This document shows positions 48,099-58,300 of a stretch of 64,000 bases of DNA, one piece after another. This stretch comes from Mycetocola manganoxydans (lineage in GTDB: Bacteria > Actinomycetota > Actinomycetes > Actinomycetales > Microbacteriaceae). How positions within the stretch are numbered: position 1 is the first letter of the stretch; every line of letters begins with the position of its first letter. The DNA is taken from NCBI RefSeq assembly GCF_003667545.1, contig NZ_RCUV01000006.1, positions 1-64,000 on the forward strand, in the 5' to 3' direction. The notes under the pieces were generated by a model. It ran no database searches. It was not told the origin of the DNA and saw only the letters and a program-made list of their open reading frames with translations. Position numbers and translations under genes: made by a program.

Positions 48099-50003
48099 AT
48101 GGCTAAAGTATCCGAGCAGATTCGAGAGGTCGCCCTCCGCGTGTGCGATCAGCTCGCTCGATACGAAGATGCCATTGCGGCCGCTGAAGCGGCGAGCTCG
48201 GGTGCCCGGCCCGGTCATGAAACCGGGTCTCGCCAGGAGTCACCGACCGGCATCGCTGAATACAGCGGTGCCGGTTCGTCGTTTCGAGGGCATTCGTCAA
48301 AGCTCGGACTGGCTGCCAACGCGAGCGGTGAAGCGACGGGACTGCCGGGCGGGCAAGATTCGTTGGTTGCCGCACCGTTGTCGATCGTGCTCGATCAGGC
48401 AGCAAACGCCGATCTCGAAGCGCTGCTGCGAGACGCGGCTCGAGTGAAGTCTGAATTCGACGAGGTGATCGCCGCGGGTGCCGGCGTCGTCGCGAAGCGC
48501 TCGACGCGAGAGTTGGGTTACGCGGGGTGGGCGCAGTCGACGGGCGATCGAACGGCCGTCAACCTCGTTCAGCGGCTGACCGGGTCGACCAAGACAGAGG
48601 CGTTTCGGCAGGTGCGGCTCGGTGAGGCGATGGGAGAAGCGGATGCCGCGGCTCACCCCGTCGCGTTCCCGCCCGATCCGTCGGGGAGTGATCTGCTCGA
48701 TCCGAACCGGTTGCTCGACGAGGGGCTCGACCCCGATCGTCTCGGCGGTGCAAGCGAGCACGCCGGTGGAGAGCCGGTACGCCCTGCCCCGGTCGTTCCC
48801 TGGCACCAACCGCTGACGCGTGCGGCGCGTGAGGGGGTCATCCGCTCCGAAGCGGTGACCATCATCATGCGCGGACTCGGCGCGCCCAACGAGCGTGTTG
48901 GCGCGGGGACGCTGCGGGCGGCTGCCGAAGAGATCGTGGCGGATGCCGCCGGCGTGCACGCTGACGAACTCGGCTTCCGTGCGCGCCAGATCCGTGACCG
49001 CATCGATCCGGCCGGTGTGCAGCTGAGGTGGGATGAACGCCATGCCAACCGAAAGTGGCGCTTCGGGCGTACCGAAGACGGAACAAAGACCGCGTACGTG
49101 ACCTTCGAAGACGAAGGAGCGGCGTGGATGGAGTCAATCGTCGGTGCGGCGATGCGGGCTCGCCGAGGAGGTCCCCGAATGGTGGATCCCATCGAGGCAG
49201 AACGAGCTGAGAAGCTCCGGCTCGATCCGCGGACGAACGATCAGATCGTCTACGACACCCTGATGGGCGCGCTGCGCACCGGTGTTCAGGCCGATCCATC
49301 GACCACTTTCGGTTCCCGGCAGCCGGGTGTGCGACTGGTCATCACTCAGGAGCAACTGGACACACGGACCGCAGACGATGTCGATGTCGATGGTCCGGTC
49401 GGCACCGGCTATTTCGAAGACGGCAAGGATGCCGTTCCCACAGGCATGGTCGAGAAACAGATCTGTGTCAGCGGTATTCGTCCGGTGTTGATGGACACGT
49501 CAGGCTCGCCGCTCGATGTAGGTCGGGAACAGCGACTGTTCACGACAAAGCAGCGAATTGCGATGTCGATTCGAGACGGCGGTTGTCGCATCGAAGAATG
49601 CGAGGCGCCGCCGTCACAGTGTGAAGCCCACCACATCGACGAATGGGTCGCCCACGACGGGCTCACGGACCTCGCCGCCGGGGTGCTTCTCTGCCCGTTC
49701 CACCACCATCTCGTTCACAATTCGGGGCACCGGGTCGTGCGAATGGAGGGTGAGTACTACGTGGTTCCGCCGCCACGAGTCGACGGTGAGCGAAAACCGA
49801 TTCGGATGCCGTCGAAGTCGCCACTTGAGAAGGAGCGGCTGCGTCGCAAGGCGGTCGAGGTTGCGGAGGCCGCCGAGCGGGCTGCCGCTCGTGCTCGATC
49901 GGAATCGACCAATGAGGTCCTGCGAAATCTCGAGCCTTGGGTTCCGGGGGAGAGCTCCGTCTACCCGCCGCCGCAAAGGGAGCGGCGAGTACTGATCGAG
50001 TAG
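48099..50003 (+). CDS. DUF222 / HNH endonuclease domain protein (13E12 repeat family type)
   Basis: This 634-aa protein combines an N-terminal helical DUF222 region (about residues 90-420) with a C-terminal HNH nuclease: CRIEECEAPPSQCEAHHIDEW near residue 490, then LLCPFHHHLVHN. The two Cys pairs and the His residues give the zinc and metal sites. The family is present in many copies in actinobacteria and behaves like a mobile or defence-related nuclease, but no member is well characterised. No promoter partner or methylase is adjacent. A dispersed repeat lies 23 bp after its stop. Confidence 0.85.
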   Translation: MAKVSEQIREVALRVCDQLARYEDAIAAAEAASSGARPGHETGSRQESPTGIAEYSGAGSSFRGHSSKLGLAANASGEATGLPGGQDSLVAAPLSIVLDQAANADLEALLRDAARVKSEFDEVIAAGAGVVAKRSTRELGYAGWAQSTGDRTAVNLVQRLTGSTKTEAFRQVRLGEAMGEADAAAHPVAFPPDPSGSDLLDPNRLLDEGLDPDRLGGASEHAGGEPVRPAPVVPWHQPLTRAAREGVIRSEAVTIIMRGLGAPNERVGAGTLRAAAEEIVADAAGVHADELGFRARQIRDRIDPAGVQLRWDERHANRKWRFGRTEDGTKTAYVTFEDEGAAWMESIVGAAMRARRGGPRMVDPIEAERAEKLRLDPRTNDQIVYDTLMGALRTGVQADPSTTFGSRQPGVRLVITQEQLDTRTADDVDVDGPVGTGYFEDGKDAVPTGMVEKQICVSGIRPVLMDTSGSPLDVGREQRLFTTKQRIAMSIRDGGCRIEECEAPPSQCEAHHIDEWVAHDGLTDLAAGVLLCPFHHHLVHNSGHRVVRMEGEYYVVPPPRVDGERKPIRMPSKSPLEKERLRRKAVEVAEAAERAAARARSESTNEVLRNLEPWVPGESSVYPPPQRERRVLIE

Positions 50004-50305
50004 TCAAGCGGGAGCGTGTCGAGAGGGGTCTCGATACGCGTTCTCGCTTCGCTCGGTCGCTACTCGACCGACGAGGAGGCGCTCGGCATTCGACAAGCCG
50101 GGGAGCGGCCAGACCCGGACAAGGAAAGAGGTCGCCTAATTCAGCCTGAATCGGCATAAAGAGACACACCCAGGCGTTAGAAGAACCGTAACCGTGCGTC
50201 ACCAAGTTTGGGGCGTGCCCACAGGCGGCTTACGCTCACTGAGGCATTCGCAGAGGTCCGATCGACCCGGATGCCACGCTCCAGATCGAAAAAGGAAACC
50301 CACCT
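50004..50305 (+). other. 302-bp region between the HNH gene and the ABC transporter operon
   Basis: Holds the dispersed repeat (50027-50069 and its GC-rich flank to about 50105). Next is an A/T-richer stretch, and then a probable promoter for the transporter: TACGCT at 50232-50237, followed by a 60-70-base leader ending in AAAAAGGAAA before the ATG. Confidence 0.5.
50027..50069. repeat. Intergenic dispersed repeat downstream of the HNH gene
   Basis: A 43-bp stretch beginning GGTCTCGATACGCG and ending GCTACTCGACC, with CGCTTCGCTCG in the middle. From memory, near-identical sequences recur between genes in many Microbacteriaceae genomes. Only one copy is in this window, so repetition cannot be shown here. 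The ends GGTC/GACC and the core allow an imperfect hairpin. Confidence 0.5.
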
Positions 50306-51121
50306 ATGTCTTCACGCCTCTCCAAAATCGTCGCAGCTACCGTTGCAGCCGGACTCGCCGTCACCCTTGCCGGGTGCGCGACAGCATCCGAAACCGGAGG
50401 AGAAGAGACGCCGACGAGTGCGCTCGAGCGTGTCACCGAAGCCGGGGTGCTCGTCGTCGGAACGGAAGGCACGTACAAGCCGTTCAGCTACCACGAGGGT
50501 GGTGCAGGGAAGCTGACCGGATACGACATCGACGTCGTCACAGCAGTTGCCGAAAAGCTCGACCTCGAGCTCGAGTTCCAGGAGACCCAGTGGGACGGCA
50601 TCTTCGCCGGTCTTGAAGCAGAACGCTTTGACATCATCGCCAACCAGGTCTCGATCAACGAAAAGCGGCAGGAGCAGTACACACTGACCGATCCATACAC
50701 GGTCTCACCTGGTGTGCTCATCGTCGCCAAGGACAACACCGACATCACCTCGCTCGACGACCTCGAGGGCAAAACCACCGCTCAGTCAAACACGAGCAAC
50801 TGGTACGGCGTCGCAGAAGAAGCCGGCGCGACCGTCGAAGCCGTCGAAGGCTGGGCACAGGCCGTCGAACTGCTCGAACAGGGCCGTGTCGACGCCACTG
50901 TCAACGACCAGCTGACCTACCTCGACTACCTCAAGACCACGCCGGATGCCGGCATCAAAGTCGTCGCCGAGACCGAGGAAGCATCGCACAGCGCCTTCGC
51001 ACTGAAGAAGGGCAGCGACGACCTCGCCGAAGCCATCAACGAAGCACTCGCCGAACTGAGCGAAGACGGCACGCTCGCCGAGATTTCCGAGAAGTACTTC
51101 GGTGAGGACGTCAGCAAGTAG
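50306..51121 (+). CDS. Amino-acid ABC transporter substrate-binding lipoprotein, probably cystine
   Basis: This 271-aa SBP (family 3) has a lipoprotein signal with lipobox LAGC at about residues 21-24. The mature part follows E. coli FliY/TcyJ closely in pattern: VLVVGTEGTYKPFSY, then GKLTGYDIDVVTAVAEKL, FDIIANQVSINEKR (FliY has IDVVINQVTISDER) and a C-terminal YFGEDVSK (FliY WFGADVTK). That makes L-cystine the likeliest ligand; another polar amino acid is possible. First gene of a three-gene importer. Confidence 0.85.
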   Translation: MSSRLSKIVAATVAAGLAVTLAGCATASETGGEETPTSALERVTEAGVLVVGTEGTYKPFSYHEGGAGKLTGYDIDVVTAVAEKLDLELEFQETQWDGIFAGLEAERFDIIANQVSINEKRQEQYTLTDPYTVSPGVLIVAKDNTDITSLDDLEGKTTAQSNTSNWYGVAEEAGATVEAVEGWAQAVELLEQGRVDATVNDQLTYLDYLKTTPDAGIKVVAETEEASHSAFALKKGSDDLAEAINEALAELSEDGTLAEISEKYFGEDVSK

Positions 51122-51145
51122 GGCTCCGGCTGAGATACTGCCCTC

Positions 51146-51862
51146 ATGACCGAGTGGCATCTCCTTCCGACGGCGGTGAGCGCGTCGGCTGACGGAGCAG
51201 GCACCAATTGGGAGCTTGCCCTCAGCTCGCTCTGGCCGCTCATCTCCGGCGCGATCATGGGCACGATCCCGCTCGCACTGAGTTCGTTCGCGCTCGGGCT
51301 CGTGCTTGCGCTCGTCGTCGCCCTGATGCGGCTCTCACGCAACAGGATCGTGTCCGGTATCGCGCGTGCGTACGTGTCCGTGATCCGCGGAACGCCGCTG
51401 CTCGTTCAGCTTTTCGTGATCTTCTACGGCCTGCCATCGATCGGCGTCAAACTCGACCCATGGCCCAGCGCGATCATCGCGTTCTCCCTCAACGTCGGCG
51501 GTTACGCCGCCGAAGTCATCCGAGCGGCGATCCTCTCGGTACCCAAGGGCCAGTGGGAAGCCGCGTACACGATCGGAATGTCACGAACACGGGCTCTTAG
51601 CCGCATCATCCTGCCTCAGGCCGCACGTGTCTCCGTTCCTCCGCTGTCGAACACGTTCATCAGCCTCGTCAAGGACACCTCACTCGCGTCGCTCATCCTC
51701 GTGACCGAAATGTTCAAACAGGCGCAGAAGATCGCAGCGTTCTCGAGTGAATTCATGCTCGTCTACATCGAGGCTGCCCTGATCTACTGGATCATCTGCC
51801 TCGTCCTGTCCTCAGGACAGAGCGTCATCGAGAAGAGGCTGGACCGCTATGTCGCCCACTGA
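51146..51862 (+). CDS. Amino-acid ABC transporter permease
   Basis: This 238-aa HisM/TcyB-type permease has about five transmembrane helices. The family motif is [17 protein letters not shown] near residue 80, and the coupling-helix EAA loop is [22 protein letters not shown] near 140. GATACT lies six bases before the ATG, suggesting an internal leaderless promoter in addition to readthrough from the binding-protein gene. The 3' end overlaps the ATPase gene by 14 bp. Confidence 0.9.
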   Translation: MTEWHLLPTAVSASADGAGTNWELALSSLWPLISGAIMGTIPLALSSFALGLVLALVVALMRLSRNRIVSGIARAYVSVIRGTPLLVQLFVIFYGLPSIGVKLDPWPSAIIAFSLNVGGYAAEVIRAAILSVPKGQWEAAYTIGMSRTRALSRIILPQAARVSVPPLSNTFISLVKDTSLASLILVTEMFKQAQKIAAFSSEFMLVYIEAALIYWIICLVLSSGQSVIEKRLDRYVAH

Positions 51863-52634
51863 CCCGCACGCAACAACCGAACCACTCCTCAGCGTGACCG
51901 GCCTGCACAAGGCCTTCGGCGACCATGAAGTCCTCCGCGGCATCGACCTGTCCGTCGACCCGGGCAAGGTCCTCGTGCTGATCGGGCCGTCGGGCTCCGG
52001 CAAGACGACGGTTCTGCGCTCGATCAACGGTCTCGAGATTCCGGATGCCGGTGTTGTCACCGCGACGGACGGCATCCGCGTCGATTACGCCGCGAATCCG
52101 CCGCGCAAAGACATCCTCGCCCTGCGCGACCGCACCGCGATGGTGTTCCAGCACAACAACCTGTTCCCGCACATGACCGTGCTCGAGAACATCATCGAGG
52201 GCCCGGTCCAGGTCAAGGGCATCAGCAAGAAGGACGCGACAGCGGATGCCGTCGAGCTGCTCGGTCGCGTCGGTCTCGCTGAAAAACGCGACGCCTACCC
52301 CTTCCAGCTCTCCGGCGGACAGGCACAGCGAGTCGGGATCGTCCGCGCGCTCGCGCTCAAACCGCAGCTACTGCTCTTCGACGAGCCGACAAGCGCGCTC
52401 GACCCCGAACTCGTCGGAGAAGTGCTCGCCGTGATGAAGGAACTCGCCGACGAAGGCTGGACCATGGTCGTCGTCACCCACGAGCTCGCCTTCGCTCGCC
52501 AGGTCGCTGACGAAGTGCTCTTCATGGACGGTGGCGTCATCGTCGAACGCGGCGCCCCGCGTGACATCTTCACCGCGCCGAAGCAGGAACGCACCAAGCA
52601 GTTCCTGCGCCGGATCCTCTCGCCCCTCGACTGA
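51849..52634 (+). CDS. Amino-acid ABC transporter ATP-binding protein
   Basis: This 261-aa ATPase has Walker [10 protein letters not shown] near residue 45, Q-loop [10 protein letters not shown], signature LSGGQAQR, Walker [14 protein letters not shown] and the switch His in VVTHELAFA. It energises the cystine-type importer encoded just upstream. Compared with GlnQ/TcyC, the segment [19 protein letters not shown] between Walker A and the Q-loop is somewhat longer. It overlaps the permease gene by 14 bp in another frame. Confidence 0.92.
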   Translation: MSPTDPHATTEPLLSVTGLHKAFGDHEVLRGIDLSVDPGKVLVLIGPSGSGKTTVLRSINGLEIPDAGVVTATDGIRVDYAANPPRKDILALRDRTAMVFQHNNLFPHMTVLENIIEGPVQVKGISKKDATADAVELLGRVGLAEKRDAYPFQLSGGQAQRVGIVRALALKPQLLLFDEPTSALDPELVGEVLAVMKELADEGWTMVVVTHELAFARQVADEVLFMDGGVIVERGAPRDIFTAPKQERTKQFLRRILSPLD

Positions 52635-52751
52635 ACACCCGCCGGAAACGGTCGGCTCACGCGCCGCCAGCTTGCGCAGAAATGCGAGCGCTCGCCGGTA
52701 TCGTGACTCGAACGGGGCCGGACCAGGCCTCAATCGACGAGGAGTGTCACC

Positions 52752-53861
52752 ATGAGCAACACCACCCCCGGCCCTGGCGAAGAGCACATCGACGGCACCG
52801 AGCCGACGAATCCCGCCGCGAACGAGGACTCCTCGCAGAACACCACTCGCGAGTATGACGCCCCACTCGCCCCGGCGATCCCGGCTGACGAGTACGCACC
52901 ATCCGATGACTCGCGTACGGATGCCGCCGCTCCCGTCTCCGAGGAATTCGACCCCGACGCGTTCCGCGACTCCGTTCCCGCCGAGGACACGGCCCCTGAC
53001 CGCGCGCCCGCCGAACCGGTCTTCTCCGACGCGACCGCCGACACCGACAGCGCTTCAGCCGAGCACCACCACGTGCCAGAGATCGCCGACGAGGCATACT
53101 CTGAGCCCGCAGACACCCATGTCGTCTCGTCTTCCGAGCCGACGGTCCTCACGCAGGCCGACCTGCGCGAAGAACAGGTCCGTGCCGAAGAGGCCGACAG
53201 GGCCGTGTACTCCGACTCGAGCGCTCCCGTCGTGCCTGCCCCGGCGGCAGGAGAGCGCCAGACATCCGAGCCCGAGCGAGCGCCAGAACCGCAGGCGCCA
53301 CCGGCGCCGATGCGGCAGCCGGTCTACGTCCAGGCGCCGAGCGAACCGAAGCCCAAGGGGAACCGCGGTTTCGGCATCCTCGTGTCGCTTCTCGCGACCG
53401 TCGTCTTCGCCGTTCTCTACGCCGCCGTCCTCGCGCTGCTGCTTCTCGTCAACCTGGGAAACGTCGATATCGTCGGAGACGTTCTCGTCCAGGCTCCGTT
53501 CTGGATCCCGGTCATCTTCTTCTTCCTCGGCATGGTGCTCCTCGTCTCGGTGGTCAACCGTGGCGGCTGGTGGGCGTACGTTCTCGGTGGTTTCGTGGTC
53601 GCCGCGATCGTCTACGGCTCGTACCTCGGCGGCGTCCTGATCGAACAGGCAGCCGAGATCGCTCCAAGCCAGGTCGGAGGGGTCGTGCAGCGTGCCCTGC
53701 TCTCGCCGGCAGCAGTCATCTCCTTCGTCATCGCCCGCGAGGTTCCGATCTGGTTCGGCGCCTGGGTTGCCTCCCGCGGACGCAAGGTCAGGGAGCGCAA
53801 CGCCGAAGCTCAGCGCGAGTACCAGCGCATCCTCGACCAGGGTCCCGTCCTCGCCTCGTAA
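52752..53861 (+). CDS. Membrane protein with long acidic disordered N-terminus
   Basis: This 369-aa protein is not recognised as a named family. Residues 1-200 are acidic and rich in Pro, Ala, Ser and Thr, and predicted disordered. From about residue 205 (NRGFGILVSLLATVVFAVLY) there are four hydrophobic helices, with a Trp-rich turn (NRGGWWAYVLGGF) and a basic C-terminus (GRKVRERNAEAQREYQRI). It lies between the ABC importer and the type VII locus, in front of the first shared promoter, so it need not belong to either. RBS GAGGAG precedes the ATG. Confidence 0.6.
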   Translation: MSNTTPGPGEEHIDGTEPTNPAANEDSSQNTTREYDAPLAPAIPADEYAPSDDSRTDAAAPVSEEFDPDAFRDSVPAEDTAPDRAPAEPVFSDATADTDSASAEHHHVPEIADEAYSEPADTHVVSSSEPTVLTQADLREEQVRAEEADRAVYSDSSAPVVPAPAAGERQTSEPERAPEPQAPPAPMRQPVYVQAPSEPKPKGNRGFGILVSLLATVVFAVLYAAVLALLLLVNLGNVDIVGDVLVQAPFWIPVIFFFLGMVLLVSVVNRGGWWAYVLGGFVVAAIVYGSYLGGVLIEQAAEIAPSQVGGVVQRALLSPAAVISFVIAREVPIWFGAWVASRGRKVRERNAEAQREYQRILDQGPVLAS

Positions 53862-53880
53862 TGAGGTGCGTGGCGGAGGA

Positions 53881-53925
53881 TGGGTAGTTCTCCCCGCCGC
53901 GCATTCGAGGTCGCTTGGCTAAGCT
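53881..53925 (+). promoter_or_regulatory. Type VII locus promoter A with inverted-repeat operator
   Basis: TGGGTA-gttc-TCCCCG (53881-53896), an imperfect version of TGGGGA-N4-TCCCCA, is followed by -10 TAAGCT at 53920-53925. The distance from the first base of the repeat to the -10 is 39 bp. It precedes the RDD-FHA and essC genes; the leader is about 90 bases. Confidence 0.6.
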
Positions 53926-54019
53926 GAAGGCCGAGCGGATGCCCGCTCTCGACGATCGGCCGCTTCAGGCCACCACTGCCTACGGCCCTGCTTTGCGCGG
54001 TCAGACCCAAGGAGCGACT

Positions 54020-55354
54020 GTGACCGTCTCCCGCGACGCCTCCCTCGAGCCTGGGTTCCTCCCCGACGGTAAACCGGATTCGGAGTACGCTCGCGAGCTG
54101 GGGTTGCTCGCGGCTGGGAAGGGGCGCCGTTCACTCGCTTTCGCTTTCGATGCGATCCTGTGGCTGACGATCGCTTCGATCGGAATTTTCGGCACGATGC
54201 CGCTGTGGGGAGACATCCGCCCCGACCCAGACGCGTTGTCGGCGATCGTGCGAAACGACGCTTTCGGCACGGCGATCATCTTCTACGTCGTCAGCCAGGG
54301 TCTTCTGACCGTCCTCGGTCTTGTACAGCTGATCATGCACGGCATCCGCGGTGTCACTTTCGGCAAGATGATCTTCAAACTCCGCACCGTGCGGGTGACC
54401 ACCTTCGCCAAGCCGGGTTTCTGGCGCATCGTCGCCCGCGCACTCGTGATGTATCTCGCCGCGGTCGTCGTGCCGTTCCTCGGTGCCGTGGTCTTCCTGA
54501 TCTCCCCGGTCTGGGACCCGCAAGGGCGTGGTCGCGGCTGGCACGACCGCTTCGTCGGAGCGTGGATGATCGACACCAAAAAGGGATTGGATCCGACCGA
54601 CGCCAAGGCGCTGCGCCTCGCGCGCAAGGCCGCAACATCCACCCCGGTCGCTGATCTGGCACCTCTTCCATCCCTGGCAACACGGGCGGGGCATGCGGCT
54701 GACGTCGACTTCGTCCCGAGTGCACGCTCGAGCTCTGGCGTGATCGCCGCCCATGCCTCCCGCGAGCCCAGTGTTCCGCTGGCGCCGCTCGAACCCTGGG
54801 AAGCGCCGGTCATCGGCAGCCCGGAGGCGCCGGGCTCGCCGCCGCCAGCCAGTTCAACGGCCGTTCCCCCCGCTGCGCCCGCTTCCCCCGTGCCGACATC
54901 GCGCGTGACCGAGTCCGCGCACCCGGTACCGACTGCGTCGACACCACCTGCGTCGACACCTCTGGCCGAGTCACCTGCACGCGCCGTACCGGCCGCCGCC
55001 CCCGCACGGGGAAGCTTCTCTGCTGAACTCCGATTCGACGATGGCATCCGCGTGCCCGTCCACGGTTCCGGCTTGCTCGGCCGTAACCCGGACCCGCGCC
55101 CGGGCGAGCACATCGACCACCTCATCCCCGTGGCGGATGCGACGCTCCAGATTTCGAAGACGCACGCCAGTTTCGGGTTCGATGAGCAGGGTTTCTGGGT
55201 GTCAGATCGCAATTCGAGCAACGGTACGACGGTGATTCCGCCGTCTGGAGACCCCGTCGACCTCGCCGTCGGTCAGCGCCTGCACCTCGCACCGGGAACC
55301 GCCGTTCTGATCGGCGGTCGCCGCTTCACCGTGGAACTCTCGTCCACCTCATGA
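54020..55354 (+). CDS. RDD membrane domain and FHA domain protein of the type VII locus
   Basis: This 444-aa protein begins with a cytosolic stretch and an RDD domain (RRSLAFAFDAILW) having three hydrophobic helices between residues 40 and 165. A Pro/Ala/Ser linker (about 215-330) leads to a C-terminal forkhead-associated domain: LLGRNPDPRPG near residue 350, then SKTHASFGF and DRNSSNGTTV, the phosphothreonine-binding loops. FHA proteins are common regulators or scaffolds of type VII and other secretion systems. The GTG at 54020 is chosen because AAGGAG lies 5 bases upstream. The frame is open to a TTG at 53915, but that would include the promoter -10 box. essC follows 37 bp later. Confidence 0.8.
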   Translation: MTVSRDASLEPGFLPDGKPDSEYARELGLLAAGKGRRSLAFAFDAILWLTIASIGIFGTMPLWGDIRPDPDALSAIVRNDAFGTAIIFYVVSQGLLTVLGLVQLIMHGIRGVTFGKMIFKLRTVRVTTFAKPGFWRIVARALVMYLAAVVVPFLGAVVFLISPVWDPQGRGRGWHDRFVGAWMIDTKKGLDPTDAKALRLARKAATSTPVADLAPLPSLATRAGHAADVDFVPSARSSSGVIAAHASREPSVPLAPLEPWEAPVIGSPEAPGSPPPASSTAVPPAAPASPVPTSRVTESAHPVPTASTPPASTPLAESPARAVPAAAPARGSFSAELRFDDGIRVPVHGSGLLGRNPDPRPGEHIDHLIPVADATLQISKTHASFGFDEQGFWVSDRNSSNGTTVIPPSGDPVDLAVGQRLHLAPGTAVLIGGRRFTVELSSTS

Positions 55355-55391
55355 CTCCCCGCGCCCGACAGCACTCGAAGAAAGATGGCGA

Positions 55392-58300
55392 ATGAAGGTC
55401 AAGCTCACGCTCCAGCGCGATTCCGGCACAGCGGTCGACATCATCATCACCGCAGACTCCACCGCCACCGTGCAGGACATCGCCAGGTCCATCGCTGAGA
55501 CCGACCCGCTGACCTCCCACCTTTCCCGCCCCGGCGAGCACATGCTCACCCTCTCGGTCGCTCCTCCCACGTCGACAACGATGGTGCCGCTGCACCCTGA
55601 CGTGCTCATCGGTGAGGCTCCGCTCGGGTCCGGGTTCCAGGCATCCGTCATCTCCCTGGGATCGAGTGCGCGTCGAAGCGCCCAGGATCTCGAGTCGAGT
55701 CCCGTTGCCGCGGTCGTCAGGGTTCACTCGGGCCCGGACGCCGGCAAGGACTTCCATGTGCCGCAGGGGCACAGCACCATCGGTCGTGGAGCCGACGCGG
55801 ACATCATCCTCAACGATCCGCTCGTCTCCAAGAGACACTCCCGCCTCGAAGTCTCCGGCGGACTCGAACTCGTCGACCTCAACTCCGCCAACGGCGTTCT
55901 CGTTGACGGGGGACTCGTACAGCGGGTGAAAGTGATCCCCGGCCAGCGCATCATCCTCGGTGACAGTGAGATCAGCATCACCCCGGTCGGTGCTGCGCTC
56001 TCCGGCTCCGACGTGGTCCTCGAGCGTGGTGGCGGTCTGATGTTCAACCGTTCGCCCAGGGTCGAAGTGCGATACCCGGGAGTCGAGTATCCGCACCCGA
56101 AGGTGCCGTCGGAAGCCGATCCGCGGATGTTCCCGTGGCCGATGGTGGTCGCTCCCGCCATTCTCGGTTTCGCGATGTTCTTCATCTTCGAGCGACCGAC
56201 CGCTCTGCTTCTCGTCTTCATGTCGCCACTTATGATGCTCGGCAACTTCGTCGGGCAGCGCGCGCAGAGCGGCAAGAAACTCAAGCGAGAAATCGACACC
56301 TTCGAGCAGCAGATCGAGAAGCTCGAGGACGACCTCGTCGGCCAGGTCGCCGTCGAGAAGGAGCGGAGACACGCCGAGGCACCCGCAACCGCTACCGTCT
56401 ATGAACAGGCAATGCGACTCGGCGGGATGCTGTGGACGCGACGTCCGGAACACTGGAACTTCCTCTCGATCCGGCTCGGTGTCGGCCGTGCCAAGAGTCG
56501 AAACAGCGTCGCCAACGGTGCGAACGACGCCGGGATTCCCGAGTACTCGAGGCGTGTCGAAGAACTGACATCGAGCTACGAGTGGGTCGACGACGTCCCC
56601 GTCGTCGAGTTGCTGCCGAGTGCCGGTGCGATCGGAATCGCCGGGTCCCGTGAAGTCGCCGCGGACATCCTCCGCGGTTTTGGTGTGCAACTGTTCGGAT
56701 TGCATGCCCCCAACGAACTCGTCACCGCCGCCATCGTCGACCCATCGTGGACGAGCGAGCTCGAGTGGATGAAATGGCTGCCGCACACCACGAGCCCGAA
56801 GTCACCATTCGCCGAGATGTCACTCGCCGACAGCCAGTCAGCAGGGACCGCGCTGCTGAACGGACTGGAAGAAGCGATCCTCGGCCGGCTCTCCGGAACC
56901 CCGACGCGGCTCGGACCCCTCCGCGACAGCGAGACGTCGATGGTGCTCGGCTCACGAGTCGGCGAGACCGGAGCCGGCAGCGGAGCGCTCGAAGGCGACG
57001 TCGCGCTGTTGCTCATCGTCTCGAGCGACGCTCCCGTCGACCGGCCACGGCTCACCCAGGTGATCGAGCGCGGACCAGACGCCGGCATCTACACGATCTT
57101 CGTCGGCCCGACCGTCGAGTCGCTTCCGGCCGCGTGCCGCACCTTCGTCGACGCGACCGCCGGGCTCGACGCTGCCCGCGTCGGCTATGTGCGTGCGGGT
57201 GAGGACTACACGGATGTCACGGTCGAGGGCGTGTCCAACGCTTACGCGCACCTGTTCGCCAAGCGACTCGCTCCCGTCGTCGACTCCAGCACCGTCACCG
57301 CTGACTCGAGCGACCTCCCGCGCAGCGTCTCGCTGCTCAAGCTCGTCGGTTCCGACCTCGCCACCCAGCCAGCCGCGGCACTCGAACGCTGGGAGCAGAA
57401 CAATTCCATCATCGACCGCTCCGGTGCGCAGCTCGGTCGGCTCAAGCGGGCGGGGACCCTCAAGGCGTACATCGGGCAGGCCAGTCCGGATGCCATGTCG
57501 CTCGATCTGCGAACGCAGGGACCGCACGCTCTCGTCGGTGGAACAACCGGCTCGGGTAAATCCGAGTTCCTGCAGGCATGGGTACTCGGGATGGCTGCGG
57601 AATACAGCCCCGACCGGGTGACCTTTCTCTTCGTCGACTACAAGGGCGGGTCCGCGTTCGCGGACTGTGTCGAGCTTCCGCATTGCGTCGGCCTCGTCAC
57701 CGACCTCAGCCCGCACCTCGTGCGCCGCGCGTTGACCAGCCTCCGGGCGGAACTCCACCATCGCGAACATCTGTTCAACCGCAAGAAAGCCAAGGATCTT
57801 CTCGAACTCGAGAAGCGTCGGGATCCGGAAACCCCGCCCGCCCTCGTGCTCGTCATCGACGAGTTCGCCGCGCTCGCAGGCGAGGTTCCCGAGTTCGTCG
57901 ACGGCGTCGTCGACATTGCACAGCGCGGCCGTTCGCTCGGCATCCACCTCATCATGGCGACACAGCGACCCGCCGGGGTGATCAAGGACAACCTGCGTGC
58001 GAACACCAACCTGCGGGTGGCGCTGCGGATGGCCGATGTTTCCGACTCGAACGACGTCGTCGGCGACCCGATCGCCGGGACCTTCGACCCGTCCATCCCC
58101 GGTCGCGGTATCGCCAAGACCGGCCCCGGCCGCCTCGTGCCTTTCCAGTCCGGCTACGCCGGCGGCTGGACAAGCGACGAACCGGACGAAGCGCAGGTCC
58201 GCATCGCGGAGCTCCGCTTCGGCTCCATCGTGGTGTGGGAGACGGATGCCGGGCCCGAGTCGGATTCCCACACCGAAGACCTCGGTCCGAACGATCAGAA

